DNA from: Isoetes taiwanensis
Taxonomy: Eukaryota; Streptophyta; Lycopodiopsida; Isoetales; Isoetaceae
Direction: 5' to 3'
Assembly (NCBI GenBank): GCA_021234155.1
Contig: JAJEKV010000512.1
Span: 62,001 to 126,000 of the forward strand
Length of the DNA stretch: 64,000 bases
In this document: positions 10,655 to 22,370 of the stretch, one piece after another
How the letters are laid out: each line of letters opens with the position of its first letter
How positions within the stretch are numbered: position 1 is the first letter of the stretch
The notes under the pieces: generated by a model
Seen by the model: only the letters and a program-made list of their open reading frames with translations
The model's database searches: none
Told to the model about the DNA's origin: nothing
Program-made: the position numbers and the translations under genes

Positions 10655-13142
10655 CATTATGCCAAGTTGGCTCAAACATGCCACCTAGGCTCCAGCATGC
10701 CACCGTCGCTCTAACATGCCACCTAGGCTCAAACATGCCAAAGTGGCTCAAACATGCCACGTGGGCTCCAACATGCCACCTAGGCTCCAACATGCCAAGG
10801 TGGCTCAAACATGCCACCTAGGCTCCAACATGACAAGGTGGCTCAAACATGCCACATGGGCTTCAACATGCCACCTAGGCTCCAACATGCCAAGGTGGCT
10901 CAAACATGCCACGTGGGCTCCAACATGCCACGTGGGCTCCAACATGCCAAGGTGGCTCTAACATGCCACCTAGGCTCAAACATGCCAAGGTGGCTCCAAC
11001 CGCCACTTAGGCTCCAACATGCAAAATGGCTCAAACATGCCACCTAGGCTCCAACGCGTGCTCAAACATGCCAATGGGGCTCCAAAGATGCCACCTATGC
11101 TCCAACTTGCCAAGGTGGCTCAAATATGCCACGTGGGCTCCAACATGCCACCTAGGCTCCAACATTCCTAGGTGGCTCAAACATGCCACATAGGCTCAAA
11201 CATGCCATGCAGGCTCACTTAGGCTCCAACATGCCAAGGTGGCTCCAACATGCCACCTAGGCTCAAACGTGCCAAGGTGGCTCAAACATGCCACCTAGGC
11301 TCCAACATGCCACCTAGGCTCAAACATGCCAGGTGGCTCAAACATGCCAAGGTGGGCTCAAACATGCCACCTAGGCTCCAACATGCCACCTAGGCTTCAA
11401 CATGCCAAGGTGGCTCAAACATGCCACGTGGGATCCACCATGCCACCTAGGCTCCAACATGCCAAGGTGGCTCAAAACATGCCACCTAGGCTTAAATATG
11501 CCAAGTTGGCTCAAACATGCCACCTAGGCTCCAACATGCCACCGTGGCTCTAACATGCCACCTAGGCTCAAACATGCCACGTGGGCTCCAACATGCCACT
11601 TAGGCTCCAACATGCCAAGGTGGCTCAAACATGCCACCTAGGCTCCAACATGACAAGGTGGCTCAAACATGCCACATGGCCTTCAACATGCCACCTAGGC
11701 TCCAACATGCCAAGGTGGCTCAAACATGCCACGTGGGCTCCAACATGCCAAGGTGGCTCTTACATGCCACCTAGGCTCAAACATGCCACCTAGCCTCCAA
11801 CATGACAAAATGGTTCAAACATGCCACCTAGGCTCCAACGTGCTCAAACATGCCAAGCAGGCTCCAACATGCCACCTATGCTCCAACTTGCCAAGGTGGC
11901 TCAAATATGCCACGTGGGCTCCAACATGCCACCTAGGCTCCAACATTCCTAGGTGGCTCAAACATGCCACCACATAGGCTAAAACATGCCATCTTGTGCT
12001 CACTTAGGGCTCCAACATGCCACCTAGGCTCGAAGATTCCAAGGTGGCTCAAACATGCCATCTAGGCTCCAAAGATGCCACCTAGGCTCAAACATGCGGG
12101 GTGGCTCAAACACGCCAAGGTGGGCTCAAACATGCCACCTAGGCTCCAACATGCCACCTAGGCTCCAACATGCCAAGGTGGCTCACAACATGCCACCTAG
12201 GCTCCAACATGCCACCGCGTGGCTCTAACATGCCACCTAGGCTCAAACATGCCAAGGTGGCTCAAACATGCCATGTGGGCTCCAACATGCCAAGGTGGCT
12301 CAAACATGCCACCCTAGGCTCCAACATGACAAGGTGGCTCAAACATGCCACATGGGCTTCAACATGCCACCTAGGCTCCAACATGCCAAGGTGGCTCAAA
12401 CATGCCACGTGGGCTCCACCTAGGCTCCAACATGACAAAATGGCTCAAACATGCCACCTAGGGCTCCAGCGTGCTCAAACATGCCACGGGCTCCAACATG
12501 CCACCTATGCTCCAACATGCCAAGGTGGCTCAAGCATGCCACGCAGGCTCCAACATGCCACCTAGGCTCAAACATGCCAAGGTGGCTCAAACATGCCACG
12601 CGGGCTCAAACATGCCACCTAGGCTCAAACATTCCAAGGTGGCTCAAACATGCCACCTAGGCTCCAACATGCCACCTAGGCTCAAACATGCCAAGGTGGC
12701 TCAAACATGCCACGTGGTCTCCAACATGCCACCTAGGCTCCAACATGCCAAGGTGGCTCCAACATGCCAAGGTGGCTCAAACATGCCACCTAGGCTCCAA
12801 CGTGCTCAAACATGCCAAGGTGGCTCAAACATGCCACATGGGCTCCAACATGCCACCTAGGCTCCAACATGCCATGTGGGCTCCAACATGCCAAGGTGGC
12901 TCAAACATGCCACCTAGGGTCAAACATGCCAAGGTGGCTCCCACATGCCACCTAGGCTCCAACATGCCACCTAGGCTCAAACATGCCACGTGGACTCCAT
13001 AATGCCACGTGGGCTCCAACATGCCAAGGTGGCTCAAACAAGCCACCTAGGGTCAAACATGCCCATGCCACCTAGGCTCCAACATGCCACCTAGGCTCAA
13101 ACATGCCACGTGGACTCCATAATGCCATGTGTGCTCCAACAT
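10655..13142. repeat. 19-bp minisatellite array A, left part
   Basis: About 130 head-to-tail units of 19 bp. The main variants are CATGCCACCTAGGCTCAAA, CATGCCAAGGTGGCTCAAA and CATGCCACGTGGGCTCCAA. Variation concentrates in the central bases, which tend to form palindromes (CCTAGG, CACGTG). Because 19 is not a multiple of 3, three units make a 57-bp frame that gives 19-residue peptide repeats such as MPPRLKHAKVAQTCHLGSN. Frames are broken by frequent indels, so I call this non-coding. Confidence 0.97.
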
Positions 13143-13590
13143 TGTTGATATTTGGGGTTCTTGGCATCACCTTGCAGCAGCAGTCCATGACCTCCGGATG
13201 CCACAAGGCTGCCACAAGTGCTCATGGATCAACAAAAGAAGGTGGGAAGAAACTCCAAGAACAAGAACAAAGCAAAGAATGAACAAAACAGAATCACATT
13301 GATGCTCCAAAAGGAGGTGCTCCAAAACGTGAGCAAAAACCTAAACAATGAGAGGAAATGCTCTCTCTAAATAGTAGAGCAAAACCCTAACCCTAACCTG
13401 ATATCTCACCTACCACAAATCTAGGCTAAATCTGGGCCATAGATTGTGGGGTCCAATATGACAAATACATGTGGCCTATGCCACCTACCATATATGTGGG
13501 CTAAATCTGGGCCCTAGATCAAGTGGTCCAATGTGATAAATACATGTGGCCTATGCCACTCATACATATGTTTAGCCCAAAGGGCTAACA
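13143..13590. mobile_element. Solo LTR (448 bp) inserted in the minisatellite
   Basis: Starts TGTTGATATTTGGGG and ends GGGCTAACA, so it has the TG...CA ends of an LTR with TGTT/AACA inverted termini. It is flanked by AACAT on both sides (13,138-13,142 and 13,591-13,595), a 5-bp TSD made from the minisatellite unit. The array resumes in phase after it. Inside, a phrase of about 75 bp (CTAAATCTGGGCC, TAAATACATGTGGCCTATGCC) occurs twice. There is no interior region and no coding sequence. A short complete non-LTR insert is possible but less likely. Confidence 0.85.
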
Positions 13591-13864
13591 AACATGCCAA
13601 GGTGGCTCAAACATGCCACCTAGGCTCAAAAATGCCAAGGTGGCTCCAACATGCCAACTAGGCTCCAACATGCTGAAACATGCCACGCGGGCTCTAACAT
13701 GCCACCTATGCTCCAACTTGCCAAGGTGGCTCAAATATGCCACGTGGGCTCCAACATGCCAAGGTGGCTCAAGCATGCCACGCAGGCTCCAACATGCCAC
13801 CCAGGCTTAAACATGCCAAGGTGGCTCAGGCATGCCACCTAGGCTCAAGCATGCCACCTAGGCA
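13591..13864. repeat. 19-bp minisatellite array A, right part
   Basis: About 14 more units of the same 19-bp repeat after the solo LTR. The array decays into related but irregular sequence after 13,864. Confidence 0.93.
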
Positions 13865-14169
13865 CCCCAAGTGGTGACATGGCATGCCAAGTAAGCAAGG
13901 TCAAGTTTTGACTAGGCCAAAAAGGCTCCAAGATGTCCATCTTTGGTCTTTTCATTGGGTGATGATGGCAAATTTTAGGTGACATGGCTAGATGATGGTG
14001 ACATGGACATGATGACTAGGACTTTATGCAAGAAATATGATAACCTTTGAAATTTTTGGTAGAGGAGTTTGGCAAGGAATAGAATAGAGGGATCTCAAGA
14101 ACTTAATGCGTTGACATACTTCCCCAACTCGAACCAGGCCAGGACTTTGCGCAGCTTCCTCACCAGAGG
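13865..14169. other. Spacer between minisatellite and inverted repeat
   Basis: Contains several GGTGACATGG/GATGATGG phrases (13,873-14,015) but no gene. The plus-strand open frame from 14,069 runs into the inverted-repeat arm and has no recognisable product. Confidence 0.4.
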
Positions 14170-14426
14170 GGAGAGGCCAGACCCCTGGAGATGGACCTCA
14201 GAAAGGTTGTCGAGGCAGCCTTTCCTATCAGCGCTCCTCTGGGAGGGCAAATGCCAATCCCCCCAGGAGCTCAATTTTCCTATCCGACCGTTGAATCTGT
14301 CATTCAAGTAACCTGCTTCGAGCAGGCTCAAAAGAATCCAAGATCCGTCCAGGAGAACTTATCAAACCACAAAGCATTCTGCGAGTTGACCGCGTAGAAA
14401 ACCAAGTGTTTTGTCGTTCGGGCAGT
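14170..14426 (+). repeat. Inverted repeat, outer part of left arm
   Basis: Reverse complement of about 24,080-24,318. In one frame both copies encode APLGGQMPIP followed by GAQFSYPT and ESVIQVT. I do not recognise the source protein. The arm is cut at 14,426 by the 8-kb transposon and continues at 22,488. Confidence 0.85.
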
Positions 14427-14649
14427 GGGTGTAAATTCTTTAGTGGTGTACAGAAAGCACTGTCCGGACATGTGCTTTATATGCTGAACCGCTTAGTACC
14501 TCGGGCGTGACGCCCAACGAATTAAAAGCGTAATTGGCATGCACCAAGAATAGTATATGGAATTCAGGAATGCAAGGGGGATCGGTGACTAGGATCTCCA
14601 AAGACGCGGGAACTCCGTTGGCGGGGAGGATGGATGGAGTTTCCTTTAG

Positions 14650-14760
14650 TGGTTGGCGGGAGAAATCAGAATTTGGAATTGCAATTAGAGAATTGCAATA
14701 CCAATTGCATTGTTTCAATTGAATTCTCAATTTGGAATTGTAATTCGAGTCGTGAAATCT
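14650..14760. repeat. GGAATTGCAATT-rich subterminal block
   Basis: Clustered direct and inverted GAATTGCAATT/CAATTGAATT motifs close to the left end of the 8-kb transposon; possible transposase-binding repeats. Confidence 0.45.
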
Positions 14761-14943
14761 GCCTCGTGAATTTCAATGGAAAGCTCCCGAAAAGCATTGA
14801 TTCAACTAGAAGAAGGATTTTCTTGCAAATTCAAGCTGAAAATAGAAGACAATCCCGAAAGAAAGAGACAGAGAGAAGGAAAACAATCCTCCTTCCAATA
14901 CCAAAGATTGTGGTATTTTGAGTGAAAAGAAGATTACGAGGAA

Positions 14944-15643
14944 TTGTCGAAGAATTTGGAAGATTATTTCAATGAACTTACAAATACTTTTGCCTCGAAT
15001 GTGGACAAAGGGAAGTTAGCATCGAGATTCTTCAAAAAGATTAAACATCTTCCACTCGATGGTGATGTAGCAGATCCAAAGGAAAATGCCCTTATGAGGG
15101 ATTTAATTTTGAATGTGAAAGAGACTTTTCAAGCTCAAAATATGATAGAAATACCGATGTTCTTCAAGCGTAAAGGAGTACATCGCAAATGGCTGCATCT
15201 TCAACAAAGGGAGTGAATCAATCAGCAATAGCAAGGCTTCTATCTATTCCAAGAAGAACCGTGGCAAGAGCATTTCTCAGAGAGGCGTGTGTATCTTTGA
15301 ATTTGAAGCGTGTCCCGGTCAATGTTTGAGGAGGAAAAAAGGTCGATGCACTTTCGGATGAAGCAATAGGTAAGATAAAGAAATTTTGGGATGAGAATAC
15401 TAGGATCTCACCATATAAAAACATGAGAAAACATGTTAGTGAAATGGTGAAAAGATTGACCATCCTATTCATTTCTTTGGAGGTGACACAAGTAAGCACA
15501 TTTTGCCTCTTTTTTTCGTATTTTGCATGATATTGTTCTTTGAATACGTGTTATGATCGATTCGCGTTTTATCTTCAATTCAGGAAAGAGTATCATGAGA
15601 TCAATATATGCCAGCAAACTTTTGAGAAGCTTAAACCCAGCTA
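14944..15643 (+). pseudogene. Broken transposase gene of the 8-kb element
   Basis: Three pieces lie in order. A 90-codon frame (14,944-15,216; ...FFKKIKHLPLDGD...) is rich in charged residues. An overlapping frame from 15,189 contains NQSAIARLLSIPRRTVARAF, which reads like a helix-turn-helix DNA-binding stretch, and after one stop continues with DALSDEAIGKIKKFWDENTR. After a GTAAGC donor-like site (about 15,490) and an ATTCAG acceptor-like site (about 15,583), a third piece reads KEYHEINICQQTFEKLKPSY. The pattern of an 'FxxxxPEIxISxxTFEKxKP' block after a 'KxFWxxxTR' block occurs in eukaryotic DDE-type transposases; this is from memory, not a search. The frame ends abruptly where the Helitron-like start at 15,644 begins. 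No catalytic core is seen. Confidence 0.55.
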
Positions 15644-15844
15644 TCTTATATTATAATGTTTTGGTGCAAGTAATGGACCACGCCCTAAAATAGACGGCCC
15701 AGATTTTGAGCAAACGTTTAACGGTCCAGATGCCTACGGGTTTTTTTCTTCTTCTCGCTGTATCGATTTAGGGCTTAAGGTTTTTTCCACCTTCGGACTA
15801 ATCCACTGATTGAGTATCATCATAAACACAAATCACATCTTGCA

Positions 15845-15892
15845 ATGAACCACGGCAGCGGCAGGACTATTCTTAGCAGGTCGGCATCAAGT
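15845..15892 (+). pseudogene. Captured first-exon-like fragment
   Basis: ATG frame MNHGSGRTILSRSAS followed by a GTACG donor-like site. Source gene not recognised. It lies behind the GGCCCA-rich stretch, as a captured promoter plus first exon would. Confidence 0.3.
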
Positions 15893-16709
15893 ACGTTTCT
15901 TTTGAAAAACCTTTTTTTTTCTATTTTGTGATCTGGTACTTCTCTGTGCAAGGTACCCTTCCTCACATGACATGTGCAAAATAACCATGCGACAATGATG
16001 AGCAGTGCAAGATATACCTGGATGAGTAAGAGCCTAACTGCCAACAAACGAAGAAAGGATATTTTCTGAGAGGTTCTTTCGTTTGGTGTTAGGTGCATCA
16101 GGCCTTGAAGTAAATGCTCATTTTGAAGCTATAGCTCTCTAGTATGGAAATTGTTTCTAGGTTAGGATTGATGTCCCGAGATGATTGGCTGCACTTCGTG
16201 TAGCATATGAAATAAGAGTGCTTAGGAAAAACATGTAAGTAAGAGGGCAATTAAGTCCATGTATTATTCTGTGGCCTGAGCTGGTTAGATGGGGCATAAA
16301 ACTGTTAGAATTTGGACGATTGAATCAGGCTTGGATTTGGAGATATACTCTTGCTTTAATTTATGTGTACTCGACACATGATGCTGCAATGCAACAGGAA
16401 GCAAAGTCAAGAAGACCATTCAGAAAAGGGATTTAGTTGCATATCTATGTGCAATTTTCGTAAGAACAGCCATAGATGAATTATTTACCTGAAACTCCAT
16501 ACATCACCTTGCATCAAATAGCAGATGCTCTTTATGGAGGCAAAATTGTGGGTGTTTCCAGTAAATAAGGTTCTATTTTTCCTTACAAATACTGTAGAAA
16601 ATGTTTGTATTAGAGTAGCCTTTTTTGCAGAATAACTTGCAATGTGCTATGCTCTTGACATTTTTACCTGGTGCACTATTTCCAATGTGCTTTTTTGCAC
16701 TTGAATTGT

Positions 16710-16793
16710 AGAATCTTGGCATAATCTACAAGTATGTGGAGAGGCGTCCAAGGATCGTTTTTTATGTTCCTCCATTGGTGAACCTGGAAATGG
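16710..16793 (+). pseudogene. Captured exon-like fragment
   Basis: Open stretch LGIIYKYVERRPRIVFYVPP, preceded by a pyrimidine-rich TTGAATTGTAG acceptor-like site and followed by GGTATT. The product is not recognised. Flanking AT-rich DNA looks like intron. Confidence 0.35.
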
Positions 16794-17859
16794 TATTACA
16801 TTTTCAGAAGCTAACTGAATATGCCATCCTGATATGCCCCTTTCCCCAACTTTTCTAATTATGGAACCTGGTTCGTATCTAATTCTTTGCTTAACTTTCG
16901 GCAGGAGATGGCATGATCTTTACGATTTGATCTTGCAGATTGTCTCTGATAGATTTGTGCAGACATTTGTGATTGCAGCAGGATTCTTGCCGATTTGAGA
17001 TGAAAGAAGGTGCTTCTCTCAGGAATTCAATTCCGATGAACAACGGTTGAGAAGGCAGTCCAAACCTTTTTAGTTTCATTAAAATTGGAATTTTGTTATA
17101 GAATTATTCATGTGAGAGCAGTTGCTTCTTTCTTCTCGGTAGCATACCTGAGAAAAGTAAGGACATTCAAAATCTTCAAGCCATGGCTTGCAAGGACGCA
17201 CAGATGTGGAATCCTTTAAGAACTGCTTGCTCATCATTAGCTATTCTGACATATTCAATCATATAGAAGCATTGCATATGGAGACCAGTCTTTGTTCTGC
17301 TTCATTCCTTAGATTTTTTCTTAGGTAAGTATATGGTTCAATTAAAAAGAAAAATTGGTTGATCAATTCTTACAGGTCCCTTGTTGAATGTGGCTAGATT
17401 TCAGAATCTGGTCAAACTAAATAATATCTATGCTTGAGATGTCTGCATGTTCATATAATGACATGATGTCATTTTTAGTTACTTGCACATGATTGTGTGT
17501 GCGCAGCTCAGGAACTTCAGCTGGAAAACCAATCCCTGTATGTGGAGAAATAGGTATGTTCCTTGCTACAAAAAGATTGGAAAAGAAAATGAGCATTAGG
17601 AGGATTAGTACTTCATTTAAGCATATCTTTTGAATATCAGGGAATTGCCTCTACAGTTGGCATTTGTGTTAGCAGGACACCTTGCAGGCACATCAATAAG
17701 TGGCTATTTCCACAGTGAACAATTTAAGAAAGGGACAGATCAAAGGAGGTCATGGTTAGCCTTGATGAAGTGATAACCTGGAGCAGAACACTCTCCTTAG
17801 AAACTGGCTCATGTGTATGTAAGTAGAATATGCTGTAGCCATATTCTACAAAGCAGCTT

Positions 17860-18145
17860 ATGATATTCTGTTATCAGCTTATGTAAGACATGGAAAACTC
17901 AAGCAGGCTATGCAGCTCTTTGAGGAAATGCCACAATGTGGCGTCATGGACATTCATGGTTATACTATGCGTGCACCATGGGAAGCTTACAGAATCACAT
18001 GATCTTTTTCTCAGAATTTGCTTTCGAACTCAATGTGATCTCATCGAACTCACTAATTTCAGATTATATTCAGCATGGTTTGCTAAAAGGAGCTGAAGAT
18101 TTATTTCAGAGTTTCTTCATGAGTCGCCTGCTAAGACTGGAGTAG
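17860..18145 (+). pseudogene. PPR (pentatricopeptide repeat) gene fragment
   Basis: Three frames together show successive PPR-like helices. SAYVRHGKLKQAMQLFEEMP lies at about 17,875. HHGKLTESHDLFLRI follows in a second frame. NVISSNSLISDYIQHGLLKG plus AEDLFQSFFM are in a third. The pattern of 'GKLxEAxxLFxxMP' and 'NVISxNSLIxxYxQHG' is diagnostic of plant PLS-class PPR proteins, which act in organelle RNA editing and processing. At least two frameshifts and the lack of N- and C-terminal domains show a dead fragment, probably carried by the nested mobile block. Frame breaks could partly be sequencing errors. Confidence 0.75.
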
Positions 18146-18200
18146 AGTTTCCATTTAAAGTACTATTTATTGTTCTTGCAGAACAGATAGGTTTAGTTGG

Positions 18201-19930
18201 CTTTCTTCTTCTGCCCAGTTGGTGGCATTTCTAGGGAGAATACTTTTACAGCTCTTATAATGCAGAAAAGTGACACCATTGAGATGAACTTGCACACTAA
18301 CAAGCTAATTAGTGCAATTGACCCTTTACCTGCTACAATCTCACACATTTGAACTCTATCTTGAGAAGTAATATTCCTCAGGAATTAGGTGAGGTTCACA
18401 ATATTCTTTATGATGGGACTCTAATAAGACATTGGACATACGAAATTAGCTCATGCACCATCCATTGGTACTTAGCAAAGTGCAAAAGCATGCAGCTGAT
18501 GCAGCCAAGGATATGACCTAAATGAACCTATTCCCTGTAAGCATTTTTCCAATTTGGTAATCCTTGACATCTTCTTAATATTCCATAATCGTTCTATTCC
18601 AGCAGAAAAAGCTAAGATCTTTGAATTTAAGCATGAACTTTCTTGAAAGAAATATCTCATGTGAAATGTATAATCTTAGTTGCTTGGAGCATTTGAAATC
18701 TCAAAGAGAATAGTCCGCCGGATAAATACCCTCTTCCATTTATTTATTAGGAGAGTTCTTCTACCTATCTTGGGGAGAAAAATCTACAGAAAGTGACATA
18801 CCCCGCTAAGTTTGAAAAGCTAGGCCAAACTAATCTTTATCTAGAAGCTAGCTCAGACAGAGCCAAGTTAAGCTGATGTCTTTGATTCGAGGCGTAATGA
18901 GATAAAACCAAGTTAAGATTTCAATGTTCGTTTTGGTAATTAATTTGATGTCTAAAAGTTGAAGAGCTTTTCATAAAAAGCGAGTTGGTATGTCTGTCAA
19001 CCGAATGTTTGAATAGCTATGCAATTTGTGCGGTGTTTTCTACAATTATATTAGACATATTGCTATAACCCTCAAATTGTTAGAGTGGTTGTAGTAGTTT
19101 CATTTACGAATTCTAGTTATATACAAGTCATATATGAGCCAATTAGTCCATCGTTGTGTCGTATATTATTTGAAACATGGCTGGACGCCTCGGGGCATTA
19201 TCAAGCTTGGCAATGATAAATCCAAGTTTAAACCGCCAATTACCAGCAGAAAAGTGCGAATATTAAGATTTAAAATGTTCGATATGCTACACTTTGAAAT
19301 TTTGATCACCCAAGCCGTCAACATGAGGAGATGGACATAGCATTCAACATAAATAGAGCTAGAAATAACCTCCATCCTCTTGAAATCGCCTTTGTTGAAA
19401 GACTTTCCGGCTCACTTGTGGTAGCGACCAATGTCGTCTCTTTTTCTCGATTCCCTCTTTAGGAACCTCATCCAAGGTAACGAAGCCACTATAAAGGATC
19501 TATCGAGGCCTTTCTTCTGACTAAAGTCCCATTACTTGAGCGATGTCATGCTTCCCACCGCATCGCCAAGTAGTTGCATCAGATTGGAGACTTGATTTGC
19601 CTTAGGTTGAAACGTCCCCAAATAAAAAACAAACCCTTGTTTTAAGTAATGGACACAACCACGTAACACTTCATTTGTATTGAAAGAAGTCATAGATGAC
19701 CATATAGCCAAGTCATAGTGAACACTTACCTTGTTCTAAAAAATTCTCAGAACACCGTGCCACGAATAAAACTATCTTGTTTTTTGTATACTCTATAATG
19801 TGTGGGCCAGTATTTCAAGTTTTTCAGACTTTGAATATGTTTTAACCAAAACACCATTTAGGTCCATAATCAATAGCTTTCTACTCACCATGATATCTCG
19901 CTTTATGTGTTGCTTTTACCTAATTCTTCA
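18201..19930. other. Unassigned interior of the 8-kb transposon
   Basis: AT-rich, with only short frames on both strands (for example 19,134-19,340). No recognised gene. Confidence 0.4.
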
Positions 19931-19931
19931 C

Positions 19932-20155
19932 TTGTTGAACCTGGCCGCTCAACACCGGGCCGGGCTCAACACTTTGCCGCACACTTGCCGGGTGAACACT
20001 TGCCGCACACTTGCCGGCTCAACACTTGCGGCAAATTTGCGGGCTCAACACTTGCCGGCTCAACACTTGTTTCAAATATTTTGCAATCAGATCAACACAA
20101 TGTTGAACCATTGTTACATCAACTATATTTTCTCGAACAAAAGTGGCTCAACACT
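19932..20155. repeat. Imperfect 15-16-bp tandem repeat
   Basis: Eight or so copies of a GGCTCAACACTTGCCG-like unit between 19,945 and 20,070, with a further GGCTCAACACTTG at about 20,143. Confidence 0.8.
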
Positions 20156-20179
20156 TGTTGATTTGTCAAGTGCTTGAGT

Positions 20180-22010
20180 CTCAAGTGTAAATTCAAGAGT
20201 CATTGGCTTCACTTTTGTCTCTCGCTCTCCTTTTCTTCACTTTATTGATGTTGTATGATTTCTCTTTTGCATTATCAAATTTGTTTGAATTTCGCAAGTG
20301 ACCTACATTAGAACAAAACAAATTCAAACAACCATTGCAAAGCAATTTAAATTTTATGATTAATAACACTCAAATGGTTACAATGAACACTCAAATACCT
20401 TCTAATGGCTACAACACTTCCTTTCATTGATATGGAATTATCTCCAATTGTCCGCATGGAATCAAGGCCGCTAATTTTCATATAAATGACTCTTGATTGA
20501 GAATGGATTCATTTTGTCATTGAGCATCAAGTATAGCTTGAAATAGAATACCTTCTTTTGGAGTTGGAACCCGATCTTCTACTTCAACAGCCAGAAGATG
20601 CTTGTGATTGACTGTAGAGATGATGCTTTCCCAAGTAGAAGCATTATTAAGTGCTACAAGTGCTTCATCATTTATGGTTCAAGGTAACTCTAAACTTGTA
20701 TTCTCATCAGCCTCTAATGCATCTTTCAGATTCTTCTTGCTTCAATGGATAAGTTTCTCTTAGATGCTTCTCCTTTCATGCTTCAAGCTTTCTTTCTTTT
20801 TCTCGTTTCTTTGGAACTGCACTTTTTTGATTTGGGTGAAATTCTCCTTTTCTTCGAATGTTCCTTCAACTTCCACTTCCATCTCTGTGTCAATCTGCAC
20901 ATGTGACTCGTAATTAGCTATCCCCTCAACAACATTCCCAAGGTTTTCTATAAAAGACATCACCCTCATCATCCGTTAATATAACATTATTTGCTCCAAT
21001 CTTAAAAGGAGATCTTGAAGTTGAGGGCATCGAGCAAGATTTCCAAGAGTTGATCTCGCTATCATGTACAATGGAAGGTGATCCTGTATTTTCAAGCTTT
21101 GCTCTCCTCCACATGCACCGGCCATACCAAGCTCTAAAAATAAAGTGTAATCGATAGTAGTAGTGCAAACAATGCATTTACCTTTAGCCAACAAAAGTTG
21201 TGCACATTAAGTGATACTCATGATCACATTTTAGTTTTTATCGATAACTGTAATTGCTAGAGAATGCTAATCCACATGCAAAGACAAGCGCCCTCAAAAT
21301 AGCGGGTAAGTCTCTACTAACCGCATTGACTTGATTGGTGAAAATTTCATACCTTCGGATCTTCCAAGTTTTTGAGGTTTGATCTCGTGATTGAGAGGTT
21401 AGCATCCTTCATGTGAAGTTCACCTTGCAATTCATCCCTTCTTGATCTTTGTGTTTGGATTGATCTTCCCGAAACTTGCCATTTTTTCTTTCTTTGCATA
21501 GGTCTCAAGCATAATACTTGTTTCAAGCTCAAGCAATGTCTTTTCTCTAACTCGGAGTTACCCCGCAAAGATTTTTTGAGTTCTAATTCCTTTTTCATTT
21601 GCTCAATATTATTGTTTGCTTACGCCACATTGCCACTTAAAGCCCGGTTTGAGAGATCCTCTCACGCCAATGTGACAAGGATGTCATTCAACTCCAATGC
21701 ACAAGTTTCTCTCACTAGAAATTACGGTGATCTCATTCTCGATCGGGTTCTACATTCCGAAAAATTTTTGTGTTCGTAATGAAAGATTCTCTCGCCAACT
21801 TCTTTTCCTTCCGCCTTCTACCGTCTTCTTCTCTCAGATTACTTTTTGGTTCCAATGTTTCGTGCTTCCTACACCTTTCAGATTTCATAATTTGAGCTCA
21901 AAGCAAGAGTCCCAATTTACCTTGTGCTTTTCAGATTTCTTTGTGCAGATATGCAATTTTCCCATGCAAAAGCATAGGCTATCTGCTTTTTTCGACCTCA
22001 TTGTTGCATA
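20180..22010 (-). pseudogene. Degenerate minus-strand coding-like sequence with coiled-coil character
   Basis: Minus-strand frames at 21,347-21,598 (starting MKKELELKKSLRGNSELEKR), 20,926-21,177 (ending with IGANNVILTDDEGDVFYRKP) and 20,760-20,972 are rich in E, K, Q and R with heptad-like leucines. They could be exons of one gene on the strand opposite to the transposase. No family is recognised. Several stops interrupt the joined frame. It could be a second transposon gene or captured host sequence. Confidence 0.3.
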
Positions 22011-22269
22011 ATCCCTCACTTTGATAAAGCTTTTTTATCAATGTTTGTAATTCTTCTTTCAGATGTGGTCGTACCAAAATGAGATTTTTATACTCGCCAT
22101 GAATTTATCTCTTCTCTCCAAACCGATAGCCAATCTTCGCGGGTTTTTTTTTCTCCAAATATTTCATTTTTAGGGCCGAATTAGACCATCATCCGGCAAT
22201 CCATGCATTTCCACAAAATCTTCTTATCATCCATCGCTTCGCCCATTCCGATGCAAAGAATTTGGCTTT

Positions 22270-22370
22270 CGTGATGGCTATGGCGCGAGAAAATCCGTCT
22301 AAAAGCTATGGCTATGGCGCGAAAGTTATAGCTAAGCGCTTTATGGCTATGGCGACGGTTATGGGCTTGG
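22270..22370. repeat. GCTATGGC subterminal motifs
   Basis: GGCTATGGC(G/A) occurs four times in about 90 bp near the right end of the 8-kb transposon, a likely subterminal repeat cluster. Confidence 0.6.

Larger units (their letters stand above)
15644..18200 (+). mobile_element. Helitron-like block 3 with captured gene fragments, nested in the transposase
   Basis: Starts TCTTATATTATAATGTTTT directly after an A inside the transposase reading frame, then a GACGGCCCAGATT phrase like the starts at 5689 and 6779. Behind it is an exon-like piece MNHGSGRTILSRSAS followed by GTACG (about 15,845-15,892), two further exon-like pieces (LPETPYITLHQIADALYGG at about 16,490; LGIIYKYVERRPRIVFYVPP at about 16,717) and a PPR fragment. 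Capturing spliced gene pieces is typical of Helitrons. No Rep/helicase gene and no certain 3' CTRR end were found, so the right limit is approximate. Confidence 0.4.

Noticed and set aside
13384-13400. Telomere-like ACCCTAACCCTAACC
   Set aside because: Only two units, inside a solo LTR; not a telomeric tract.
10655-13864. CRISPR-like regular repeats
   Set aside because: Units are contiguous 19-mers with no spacers, in an evidently eukaryotic context.
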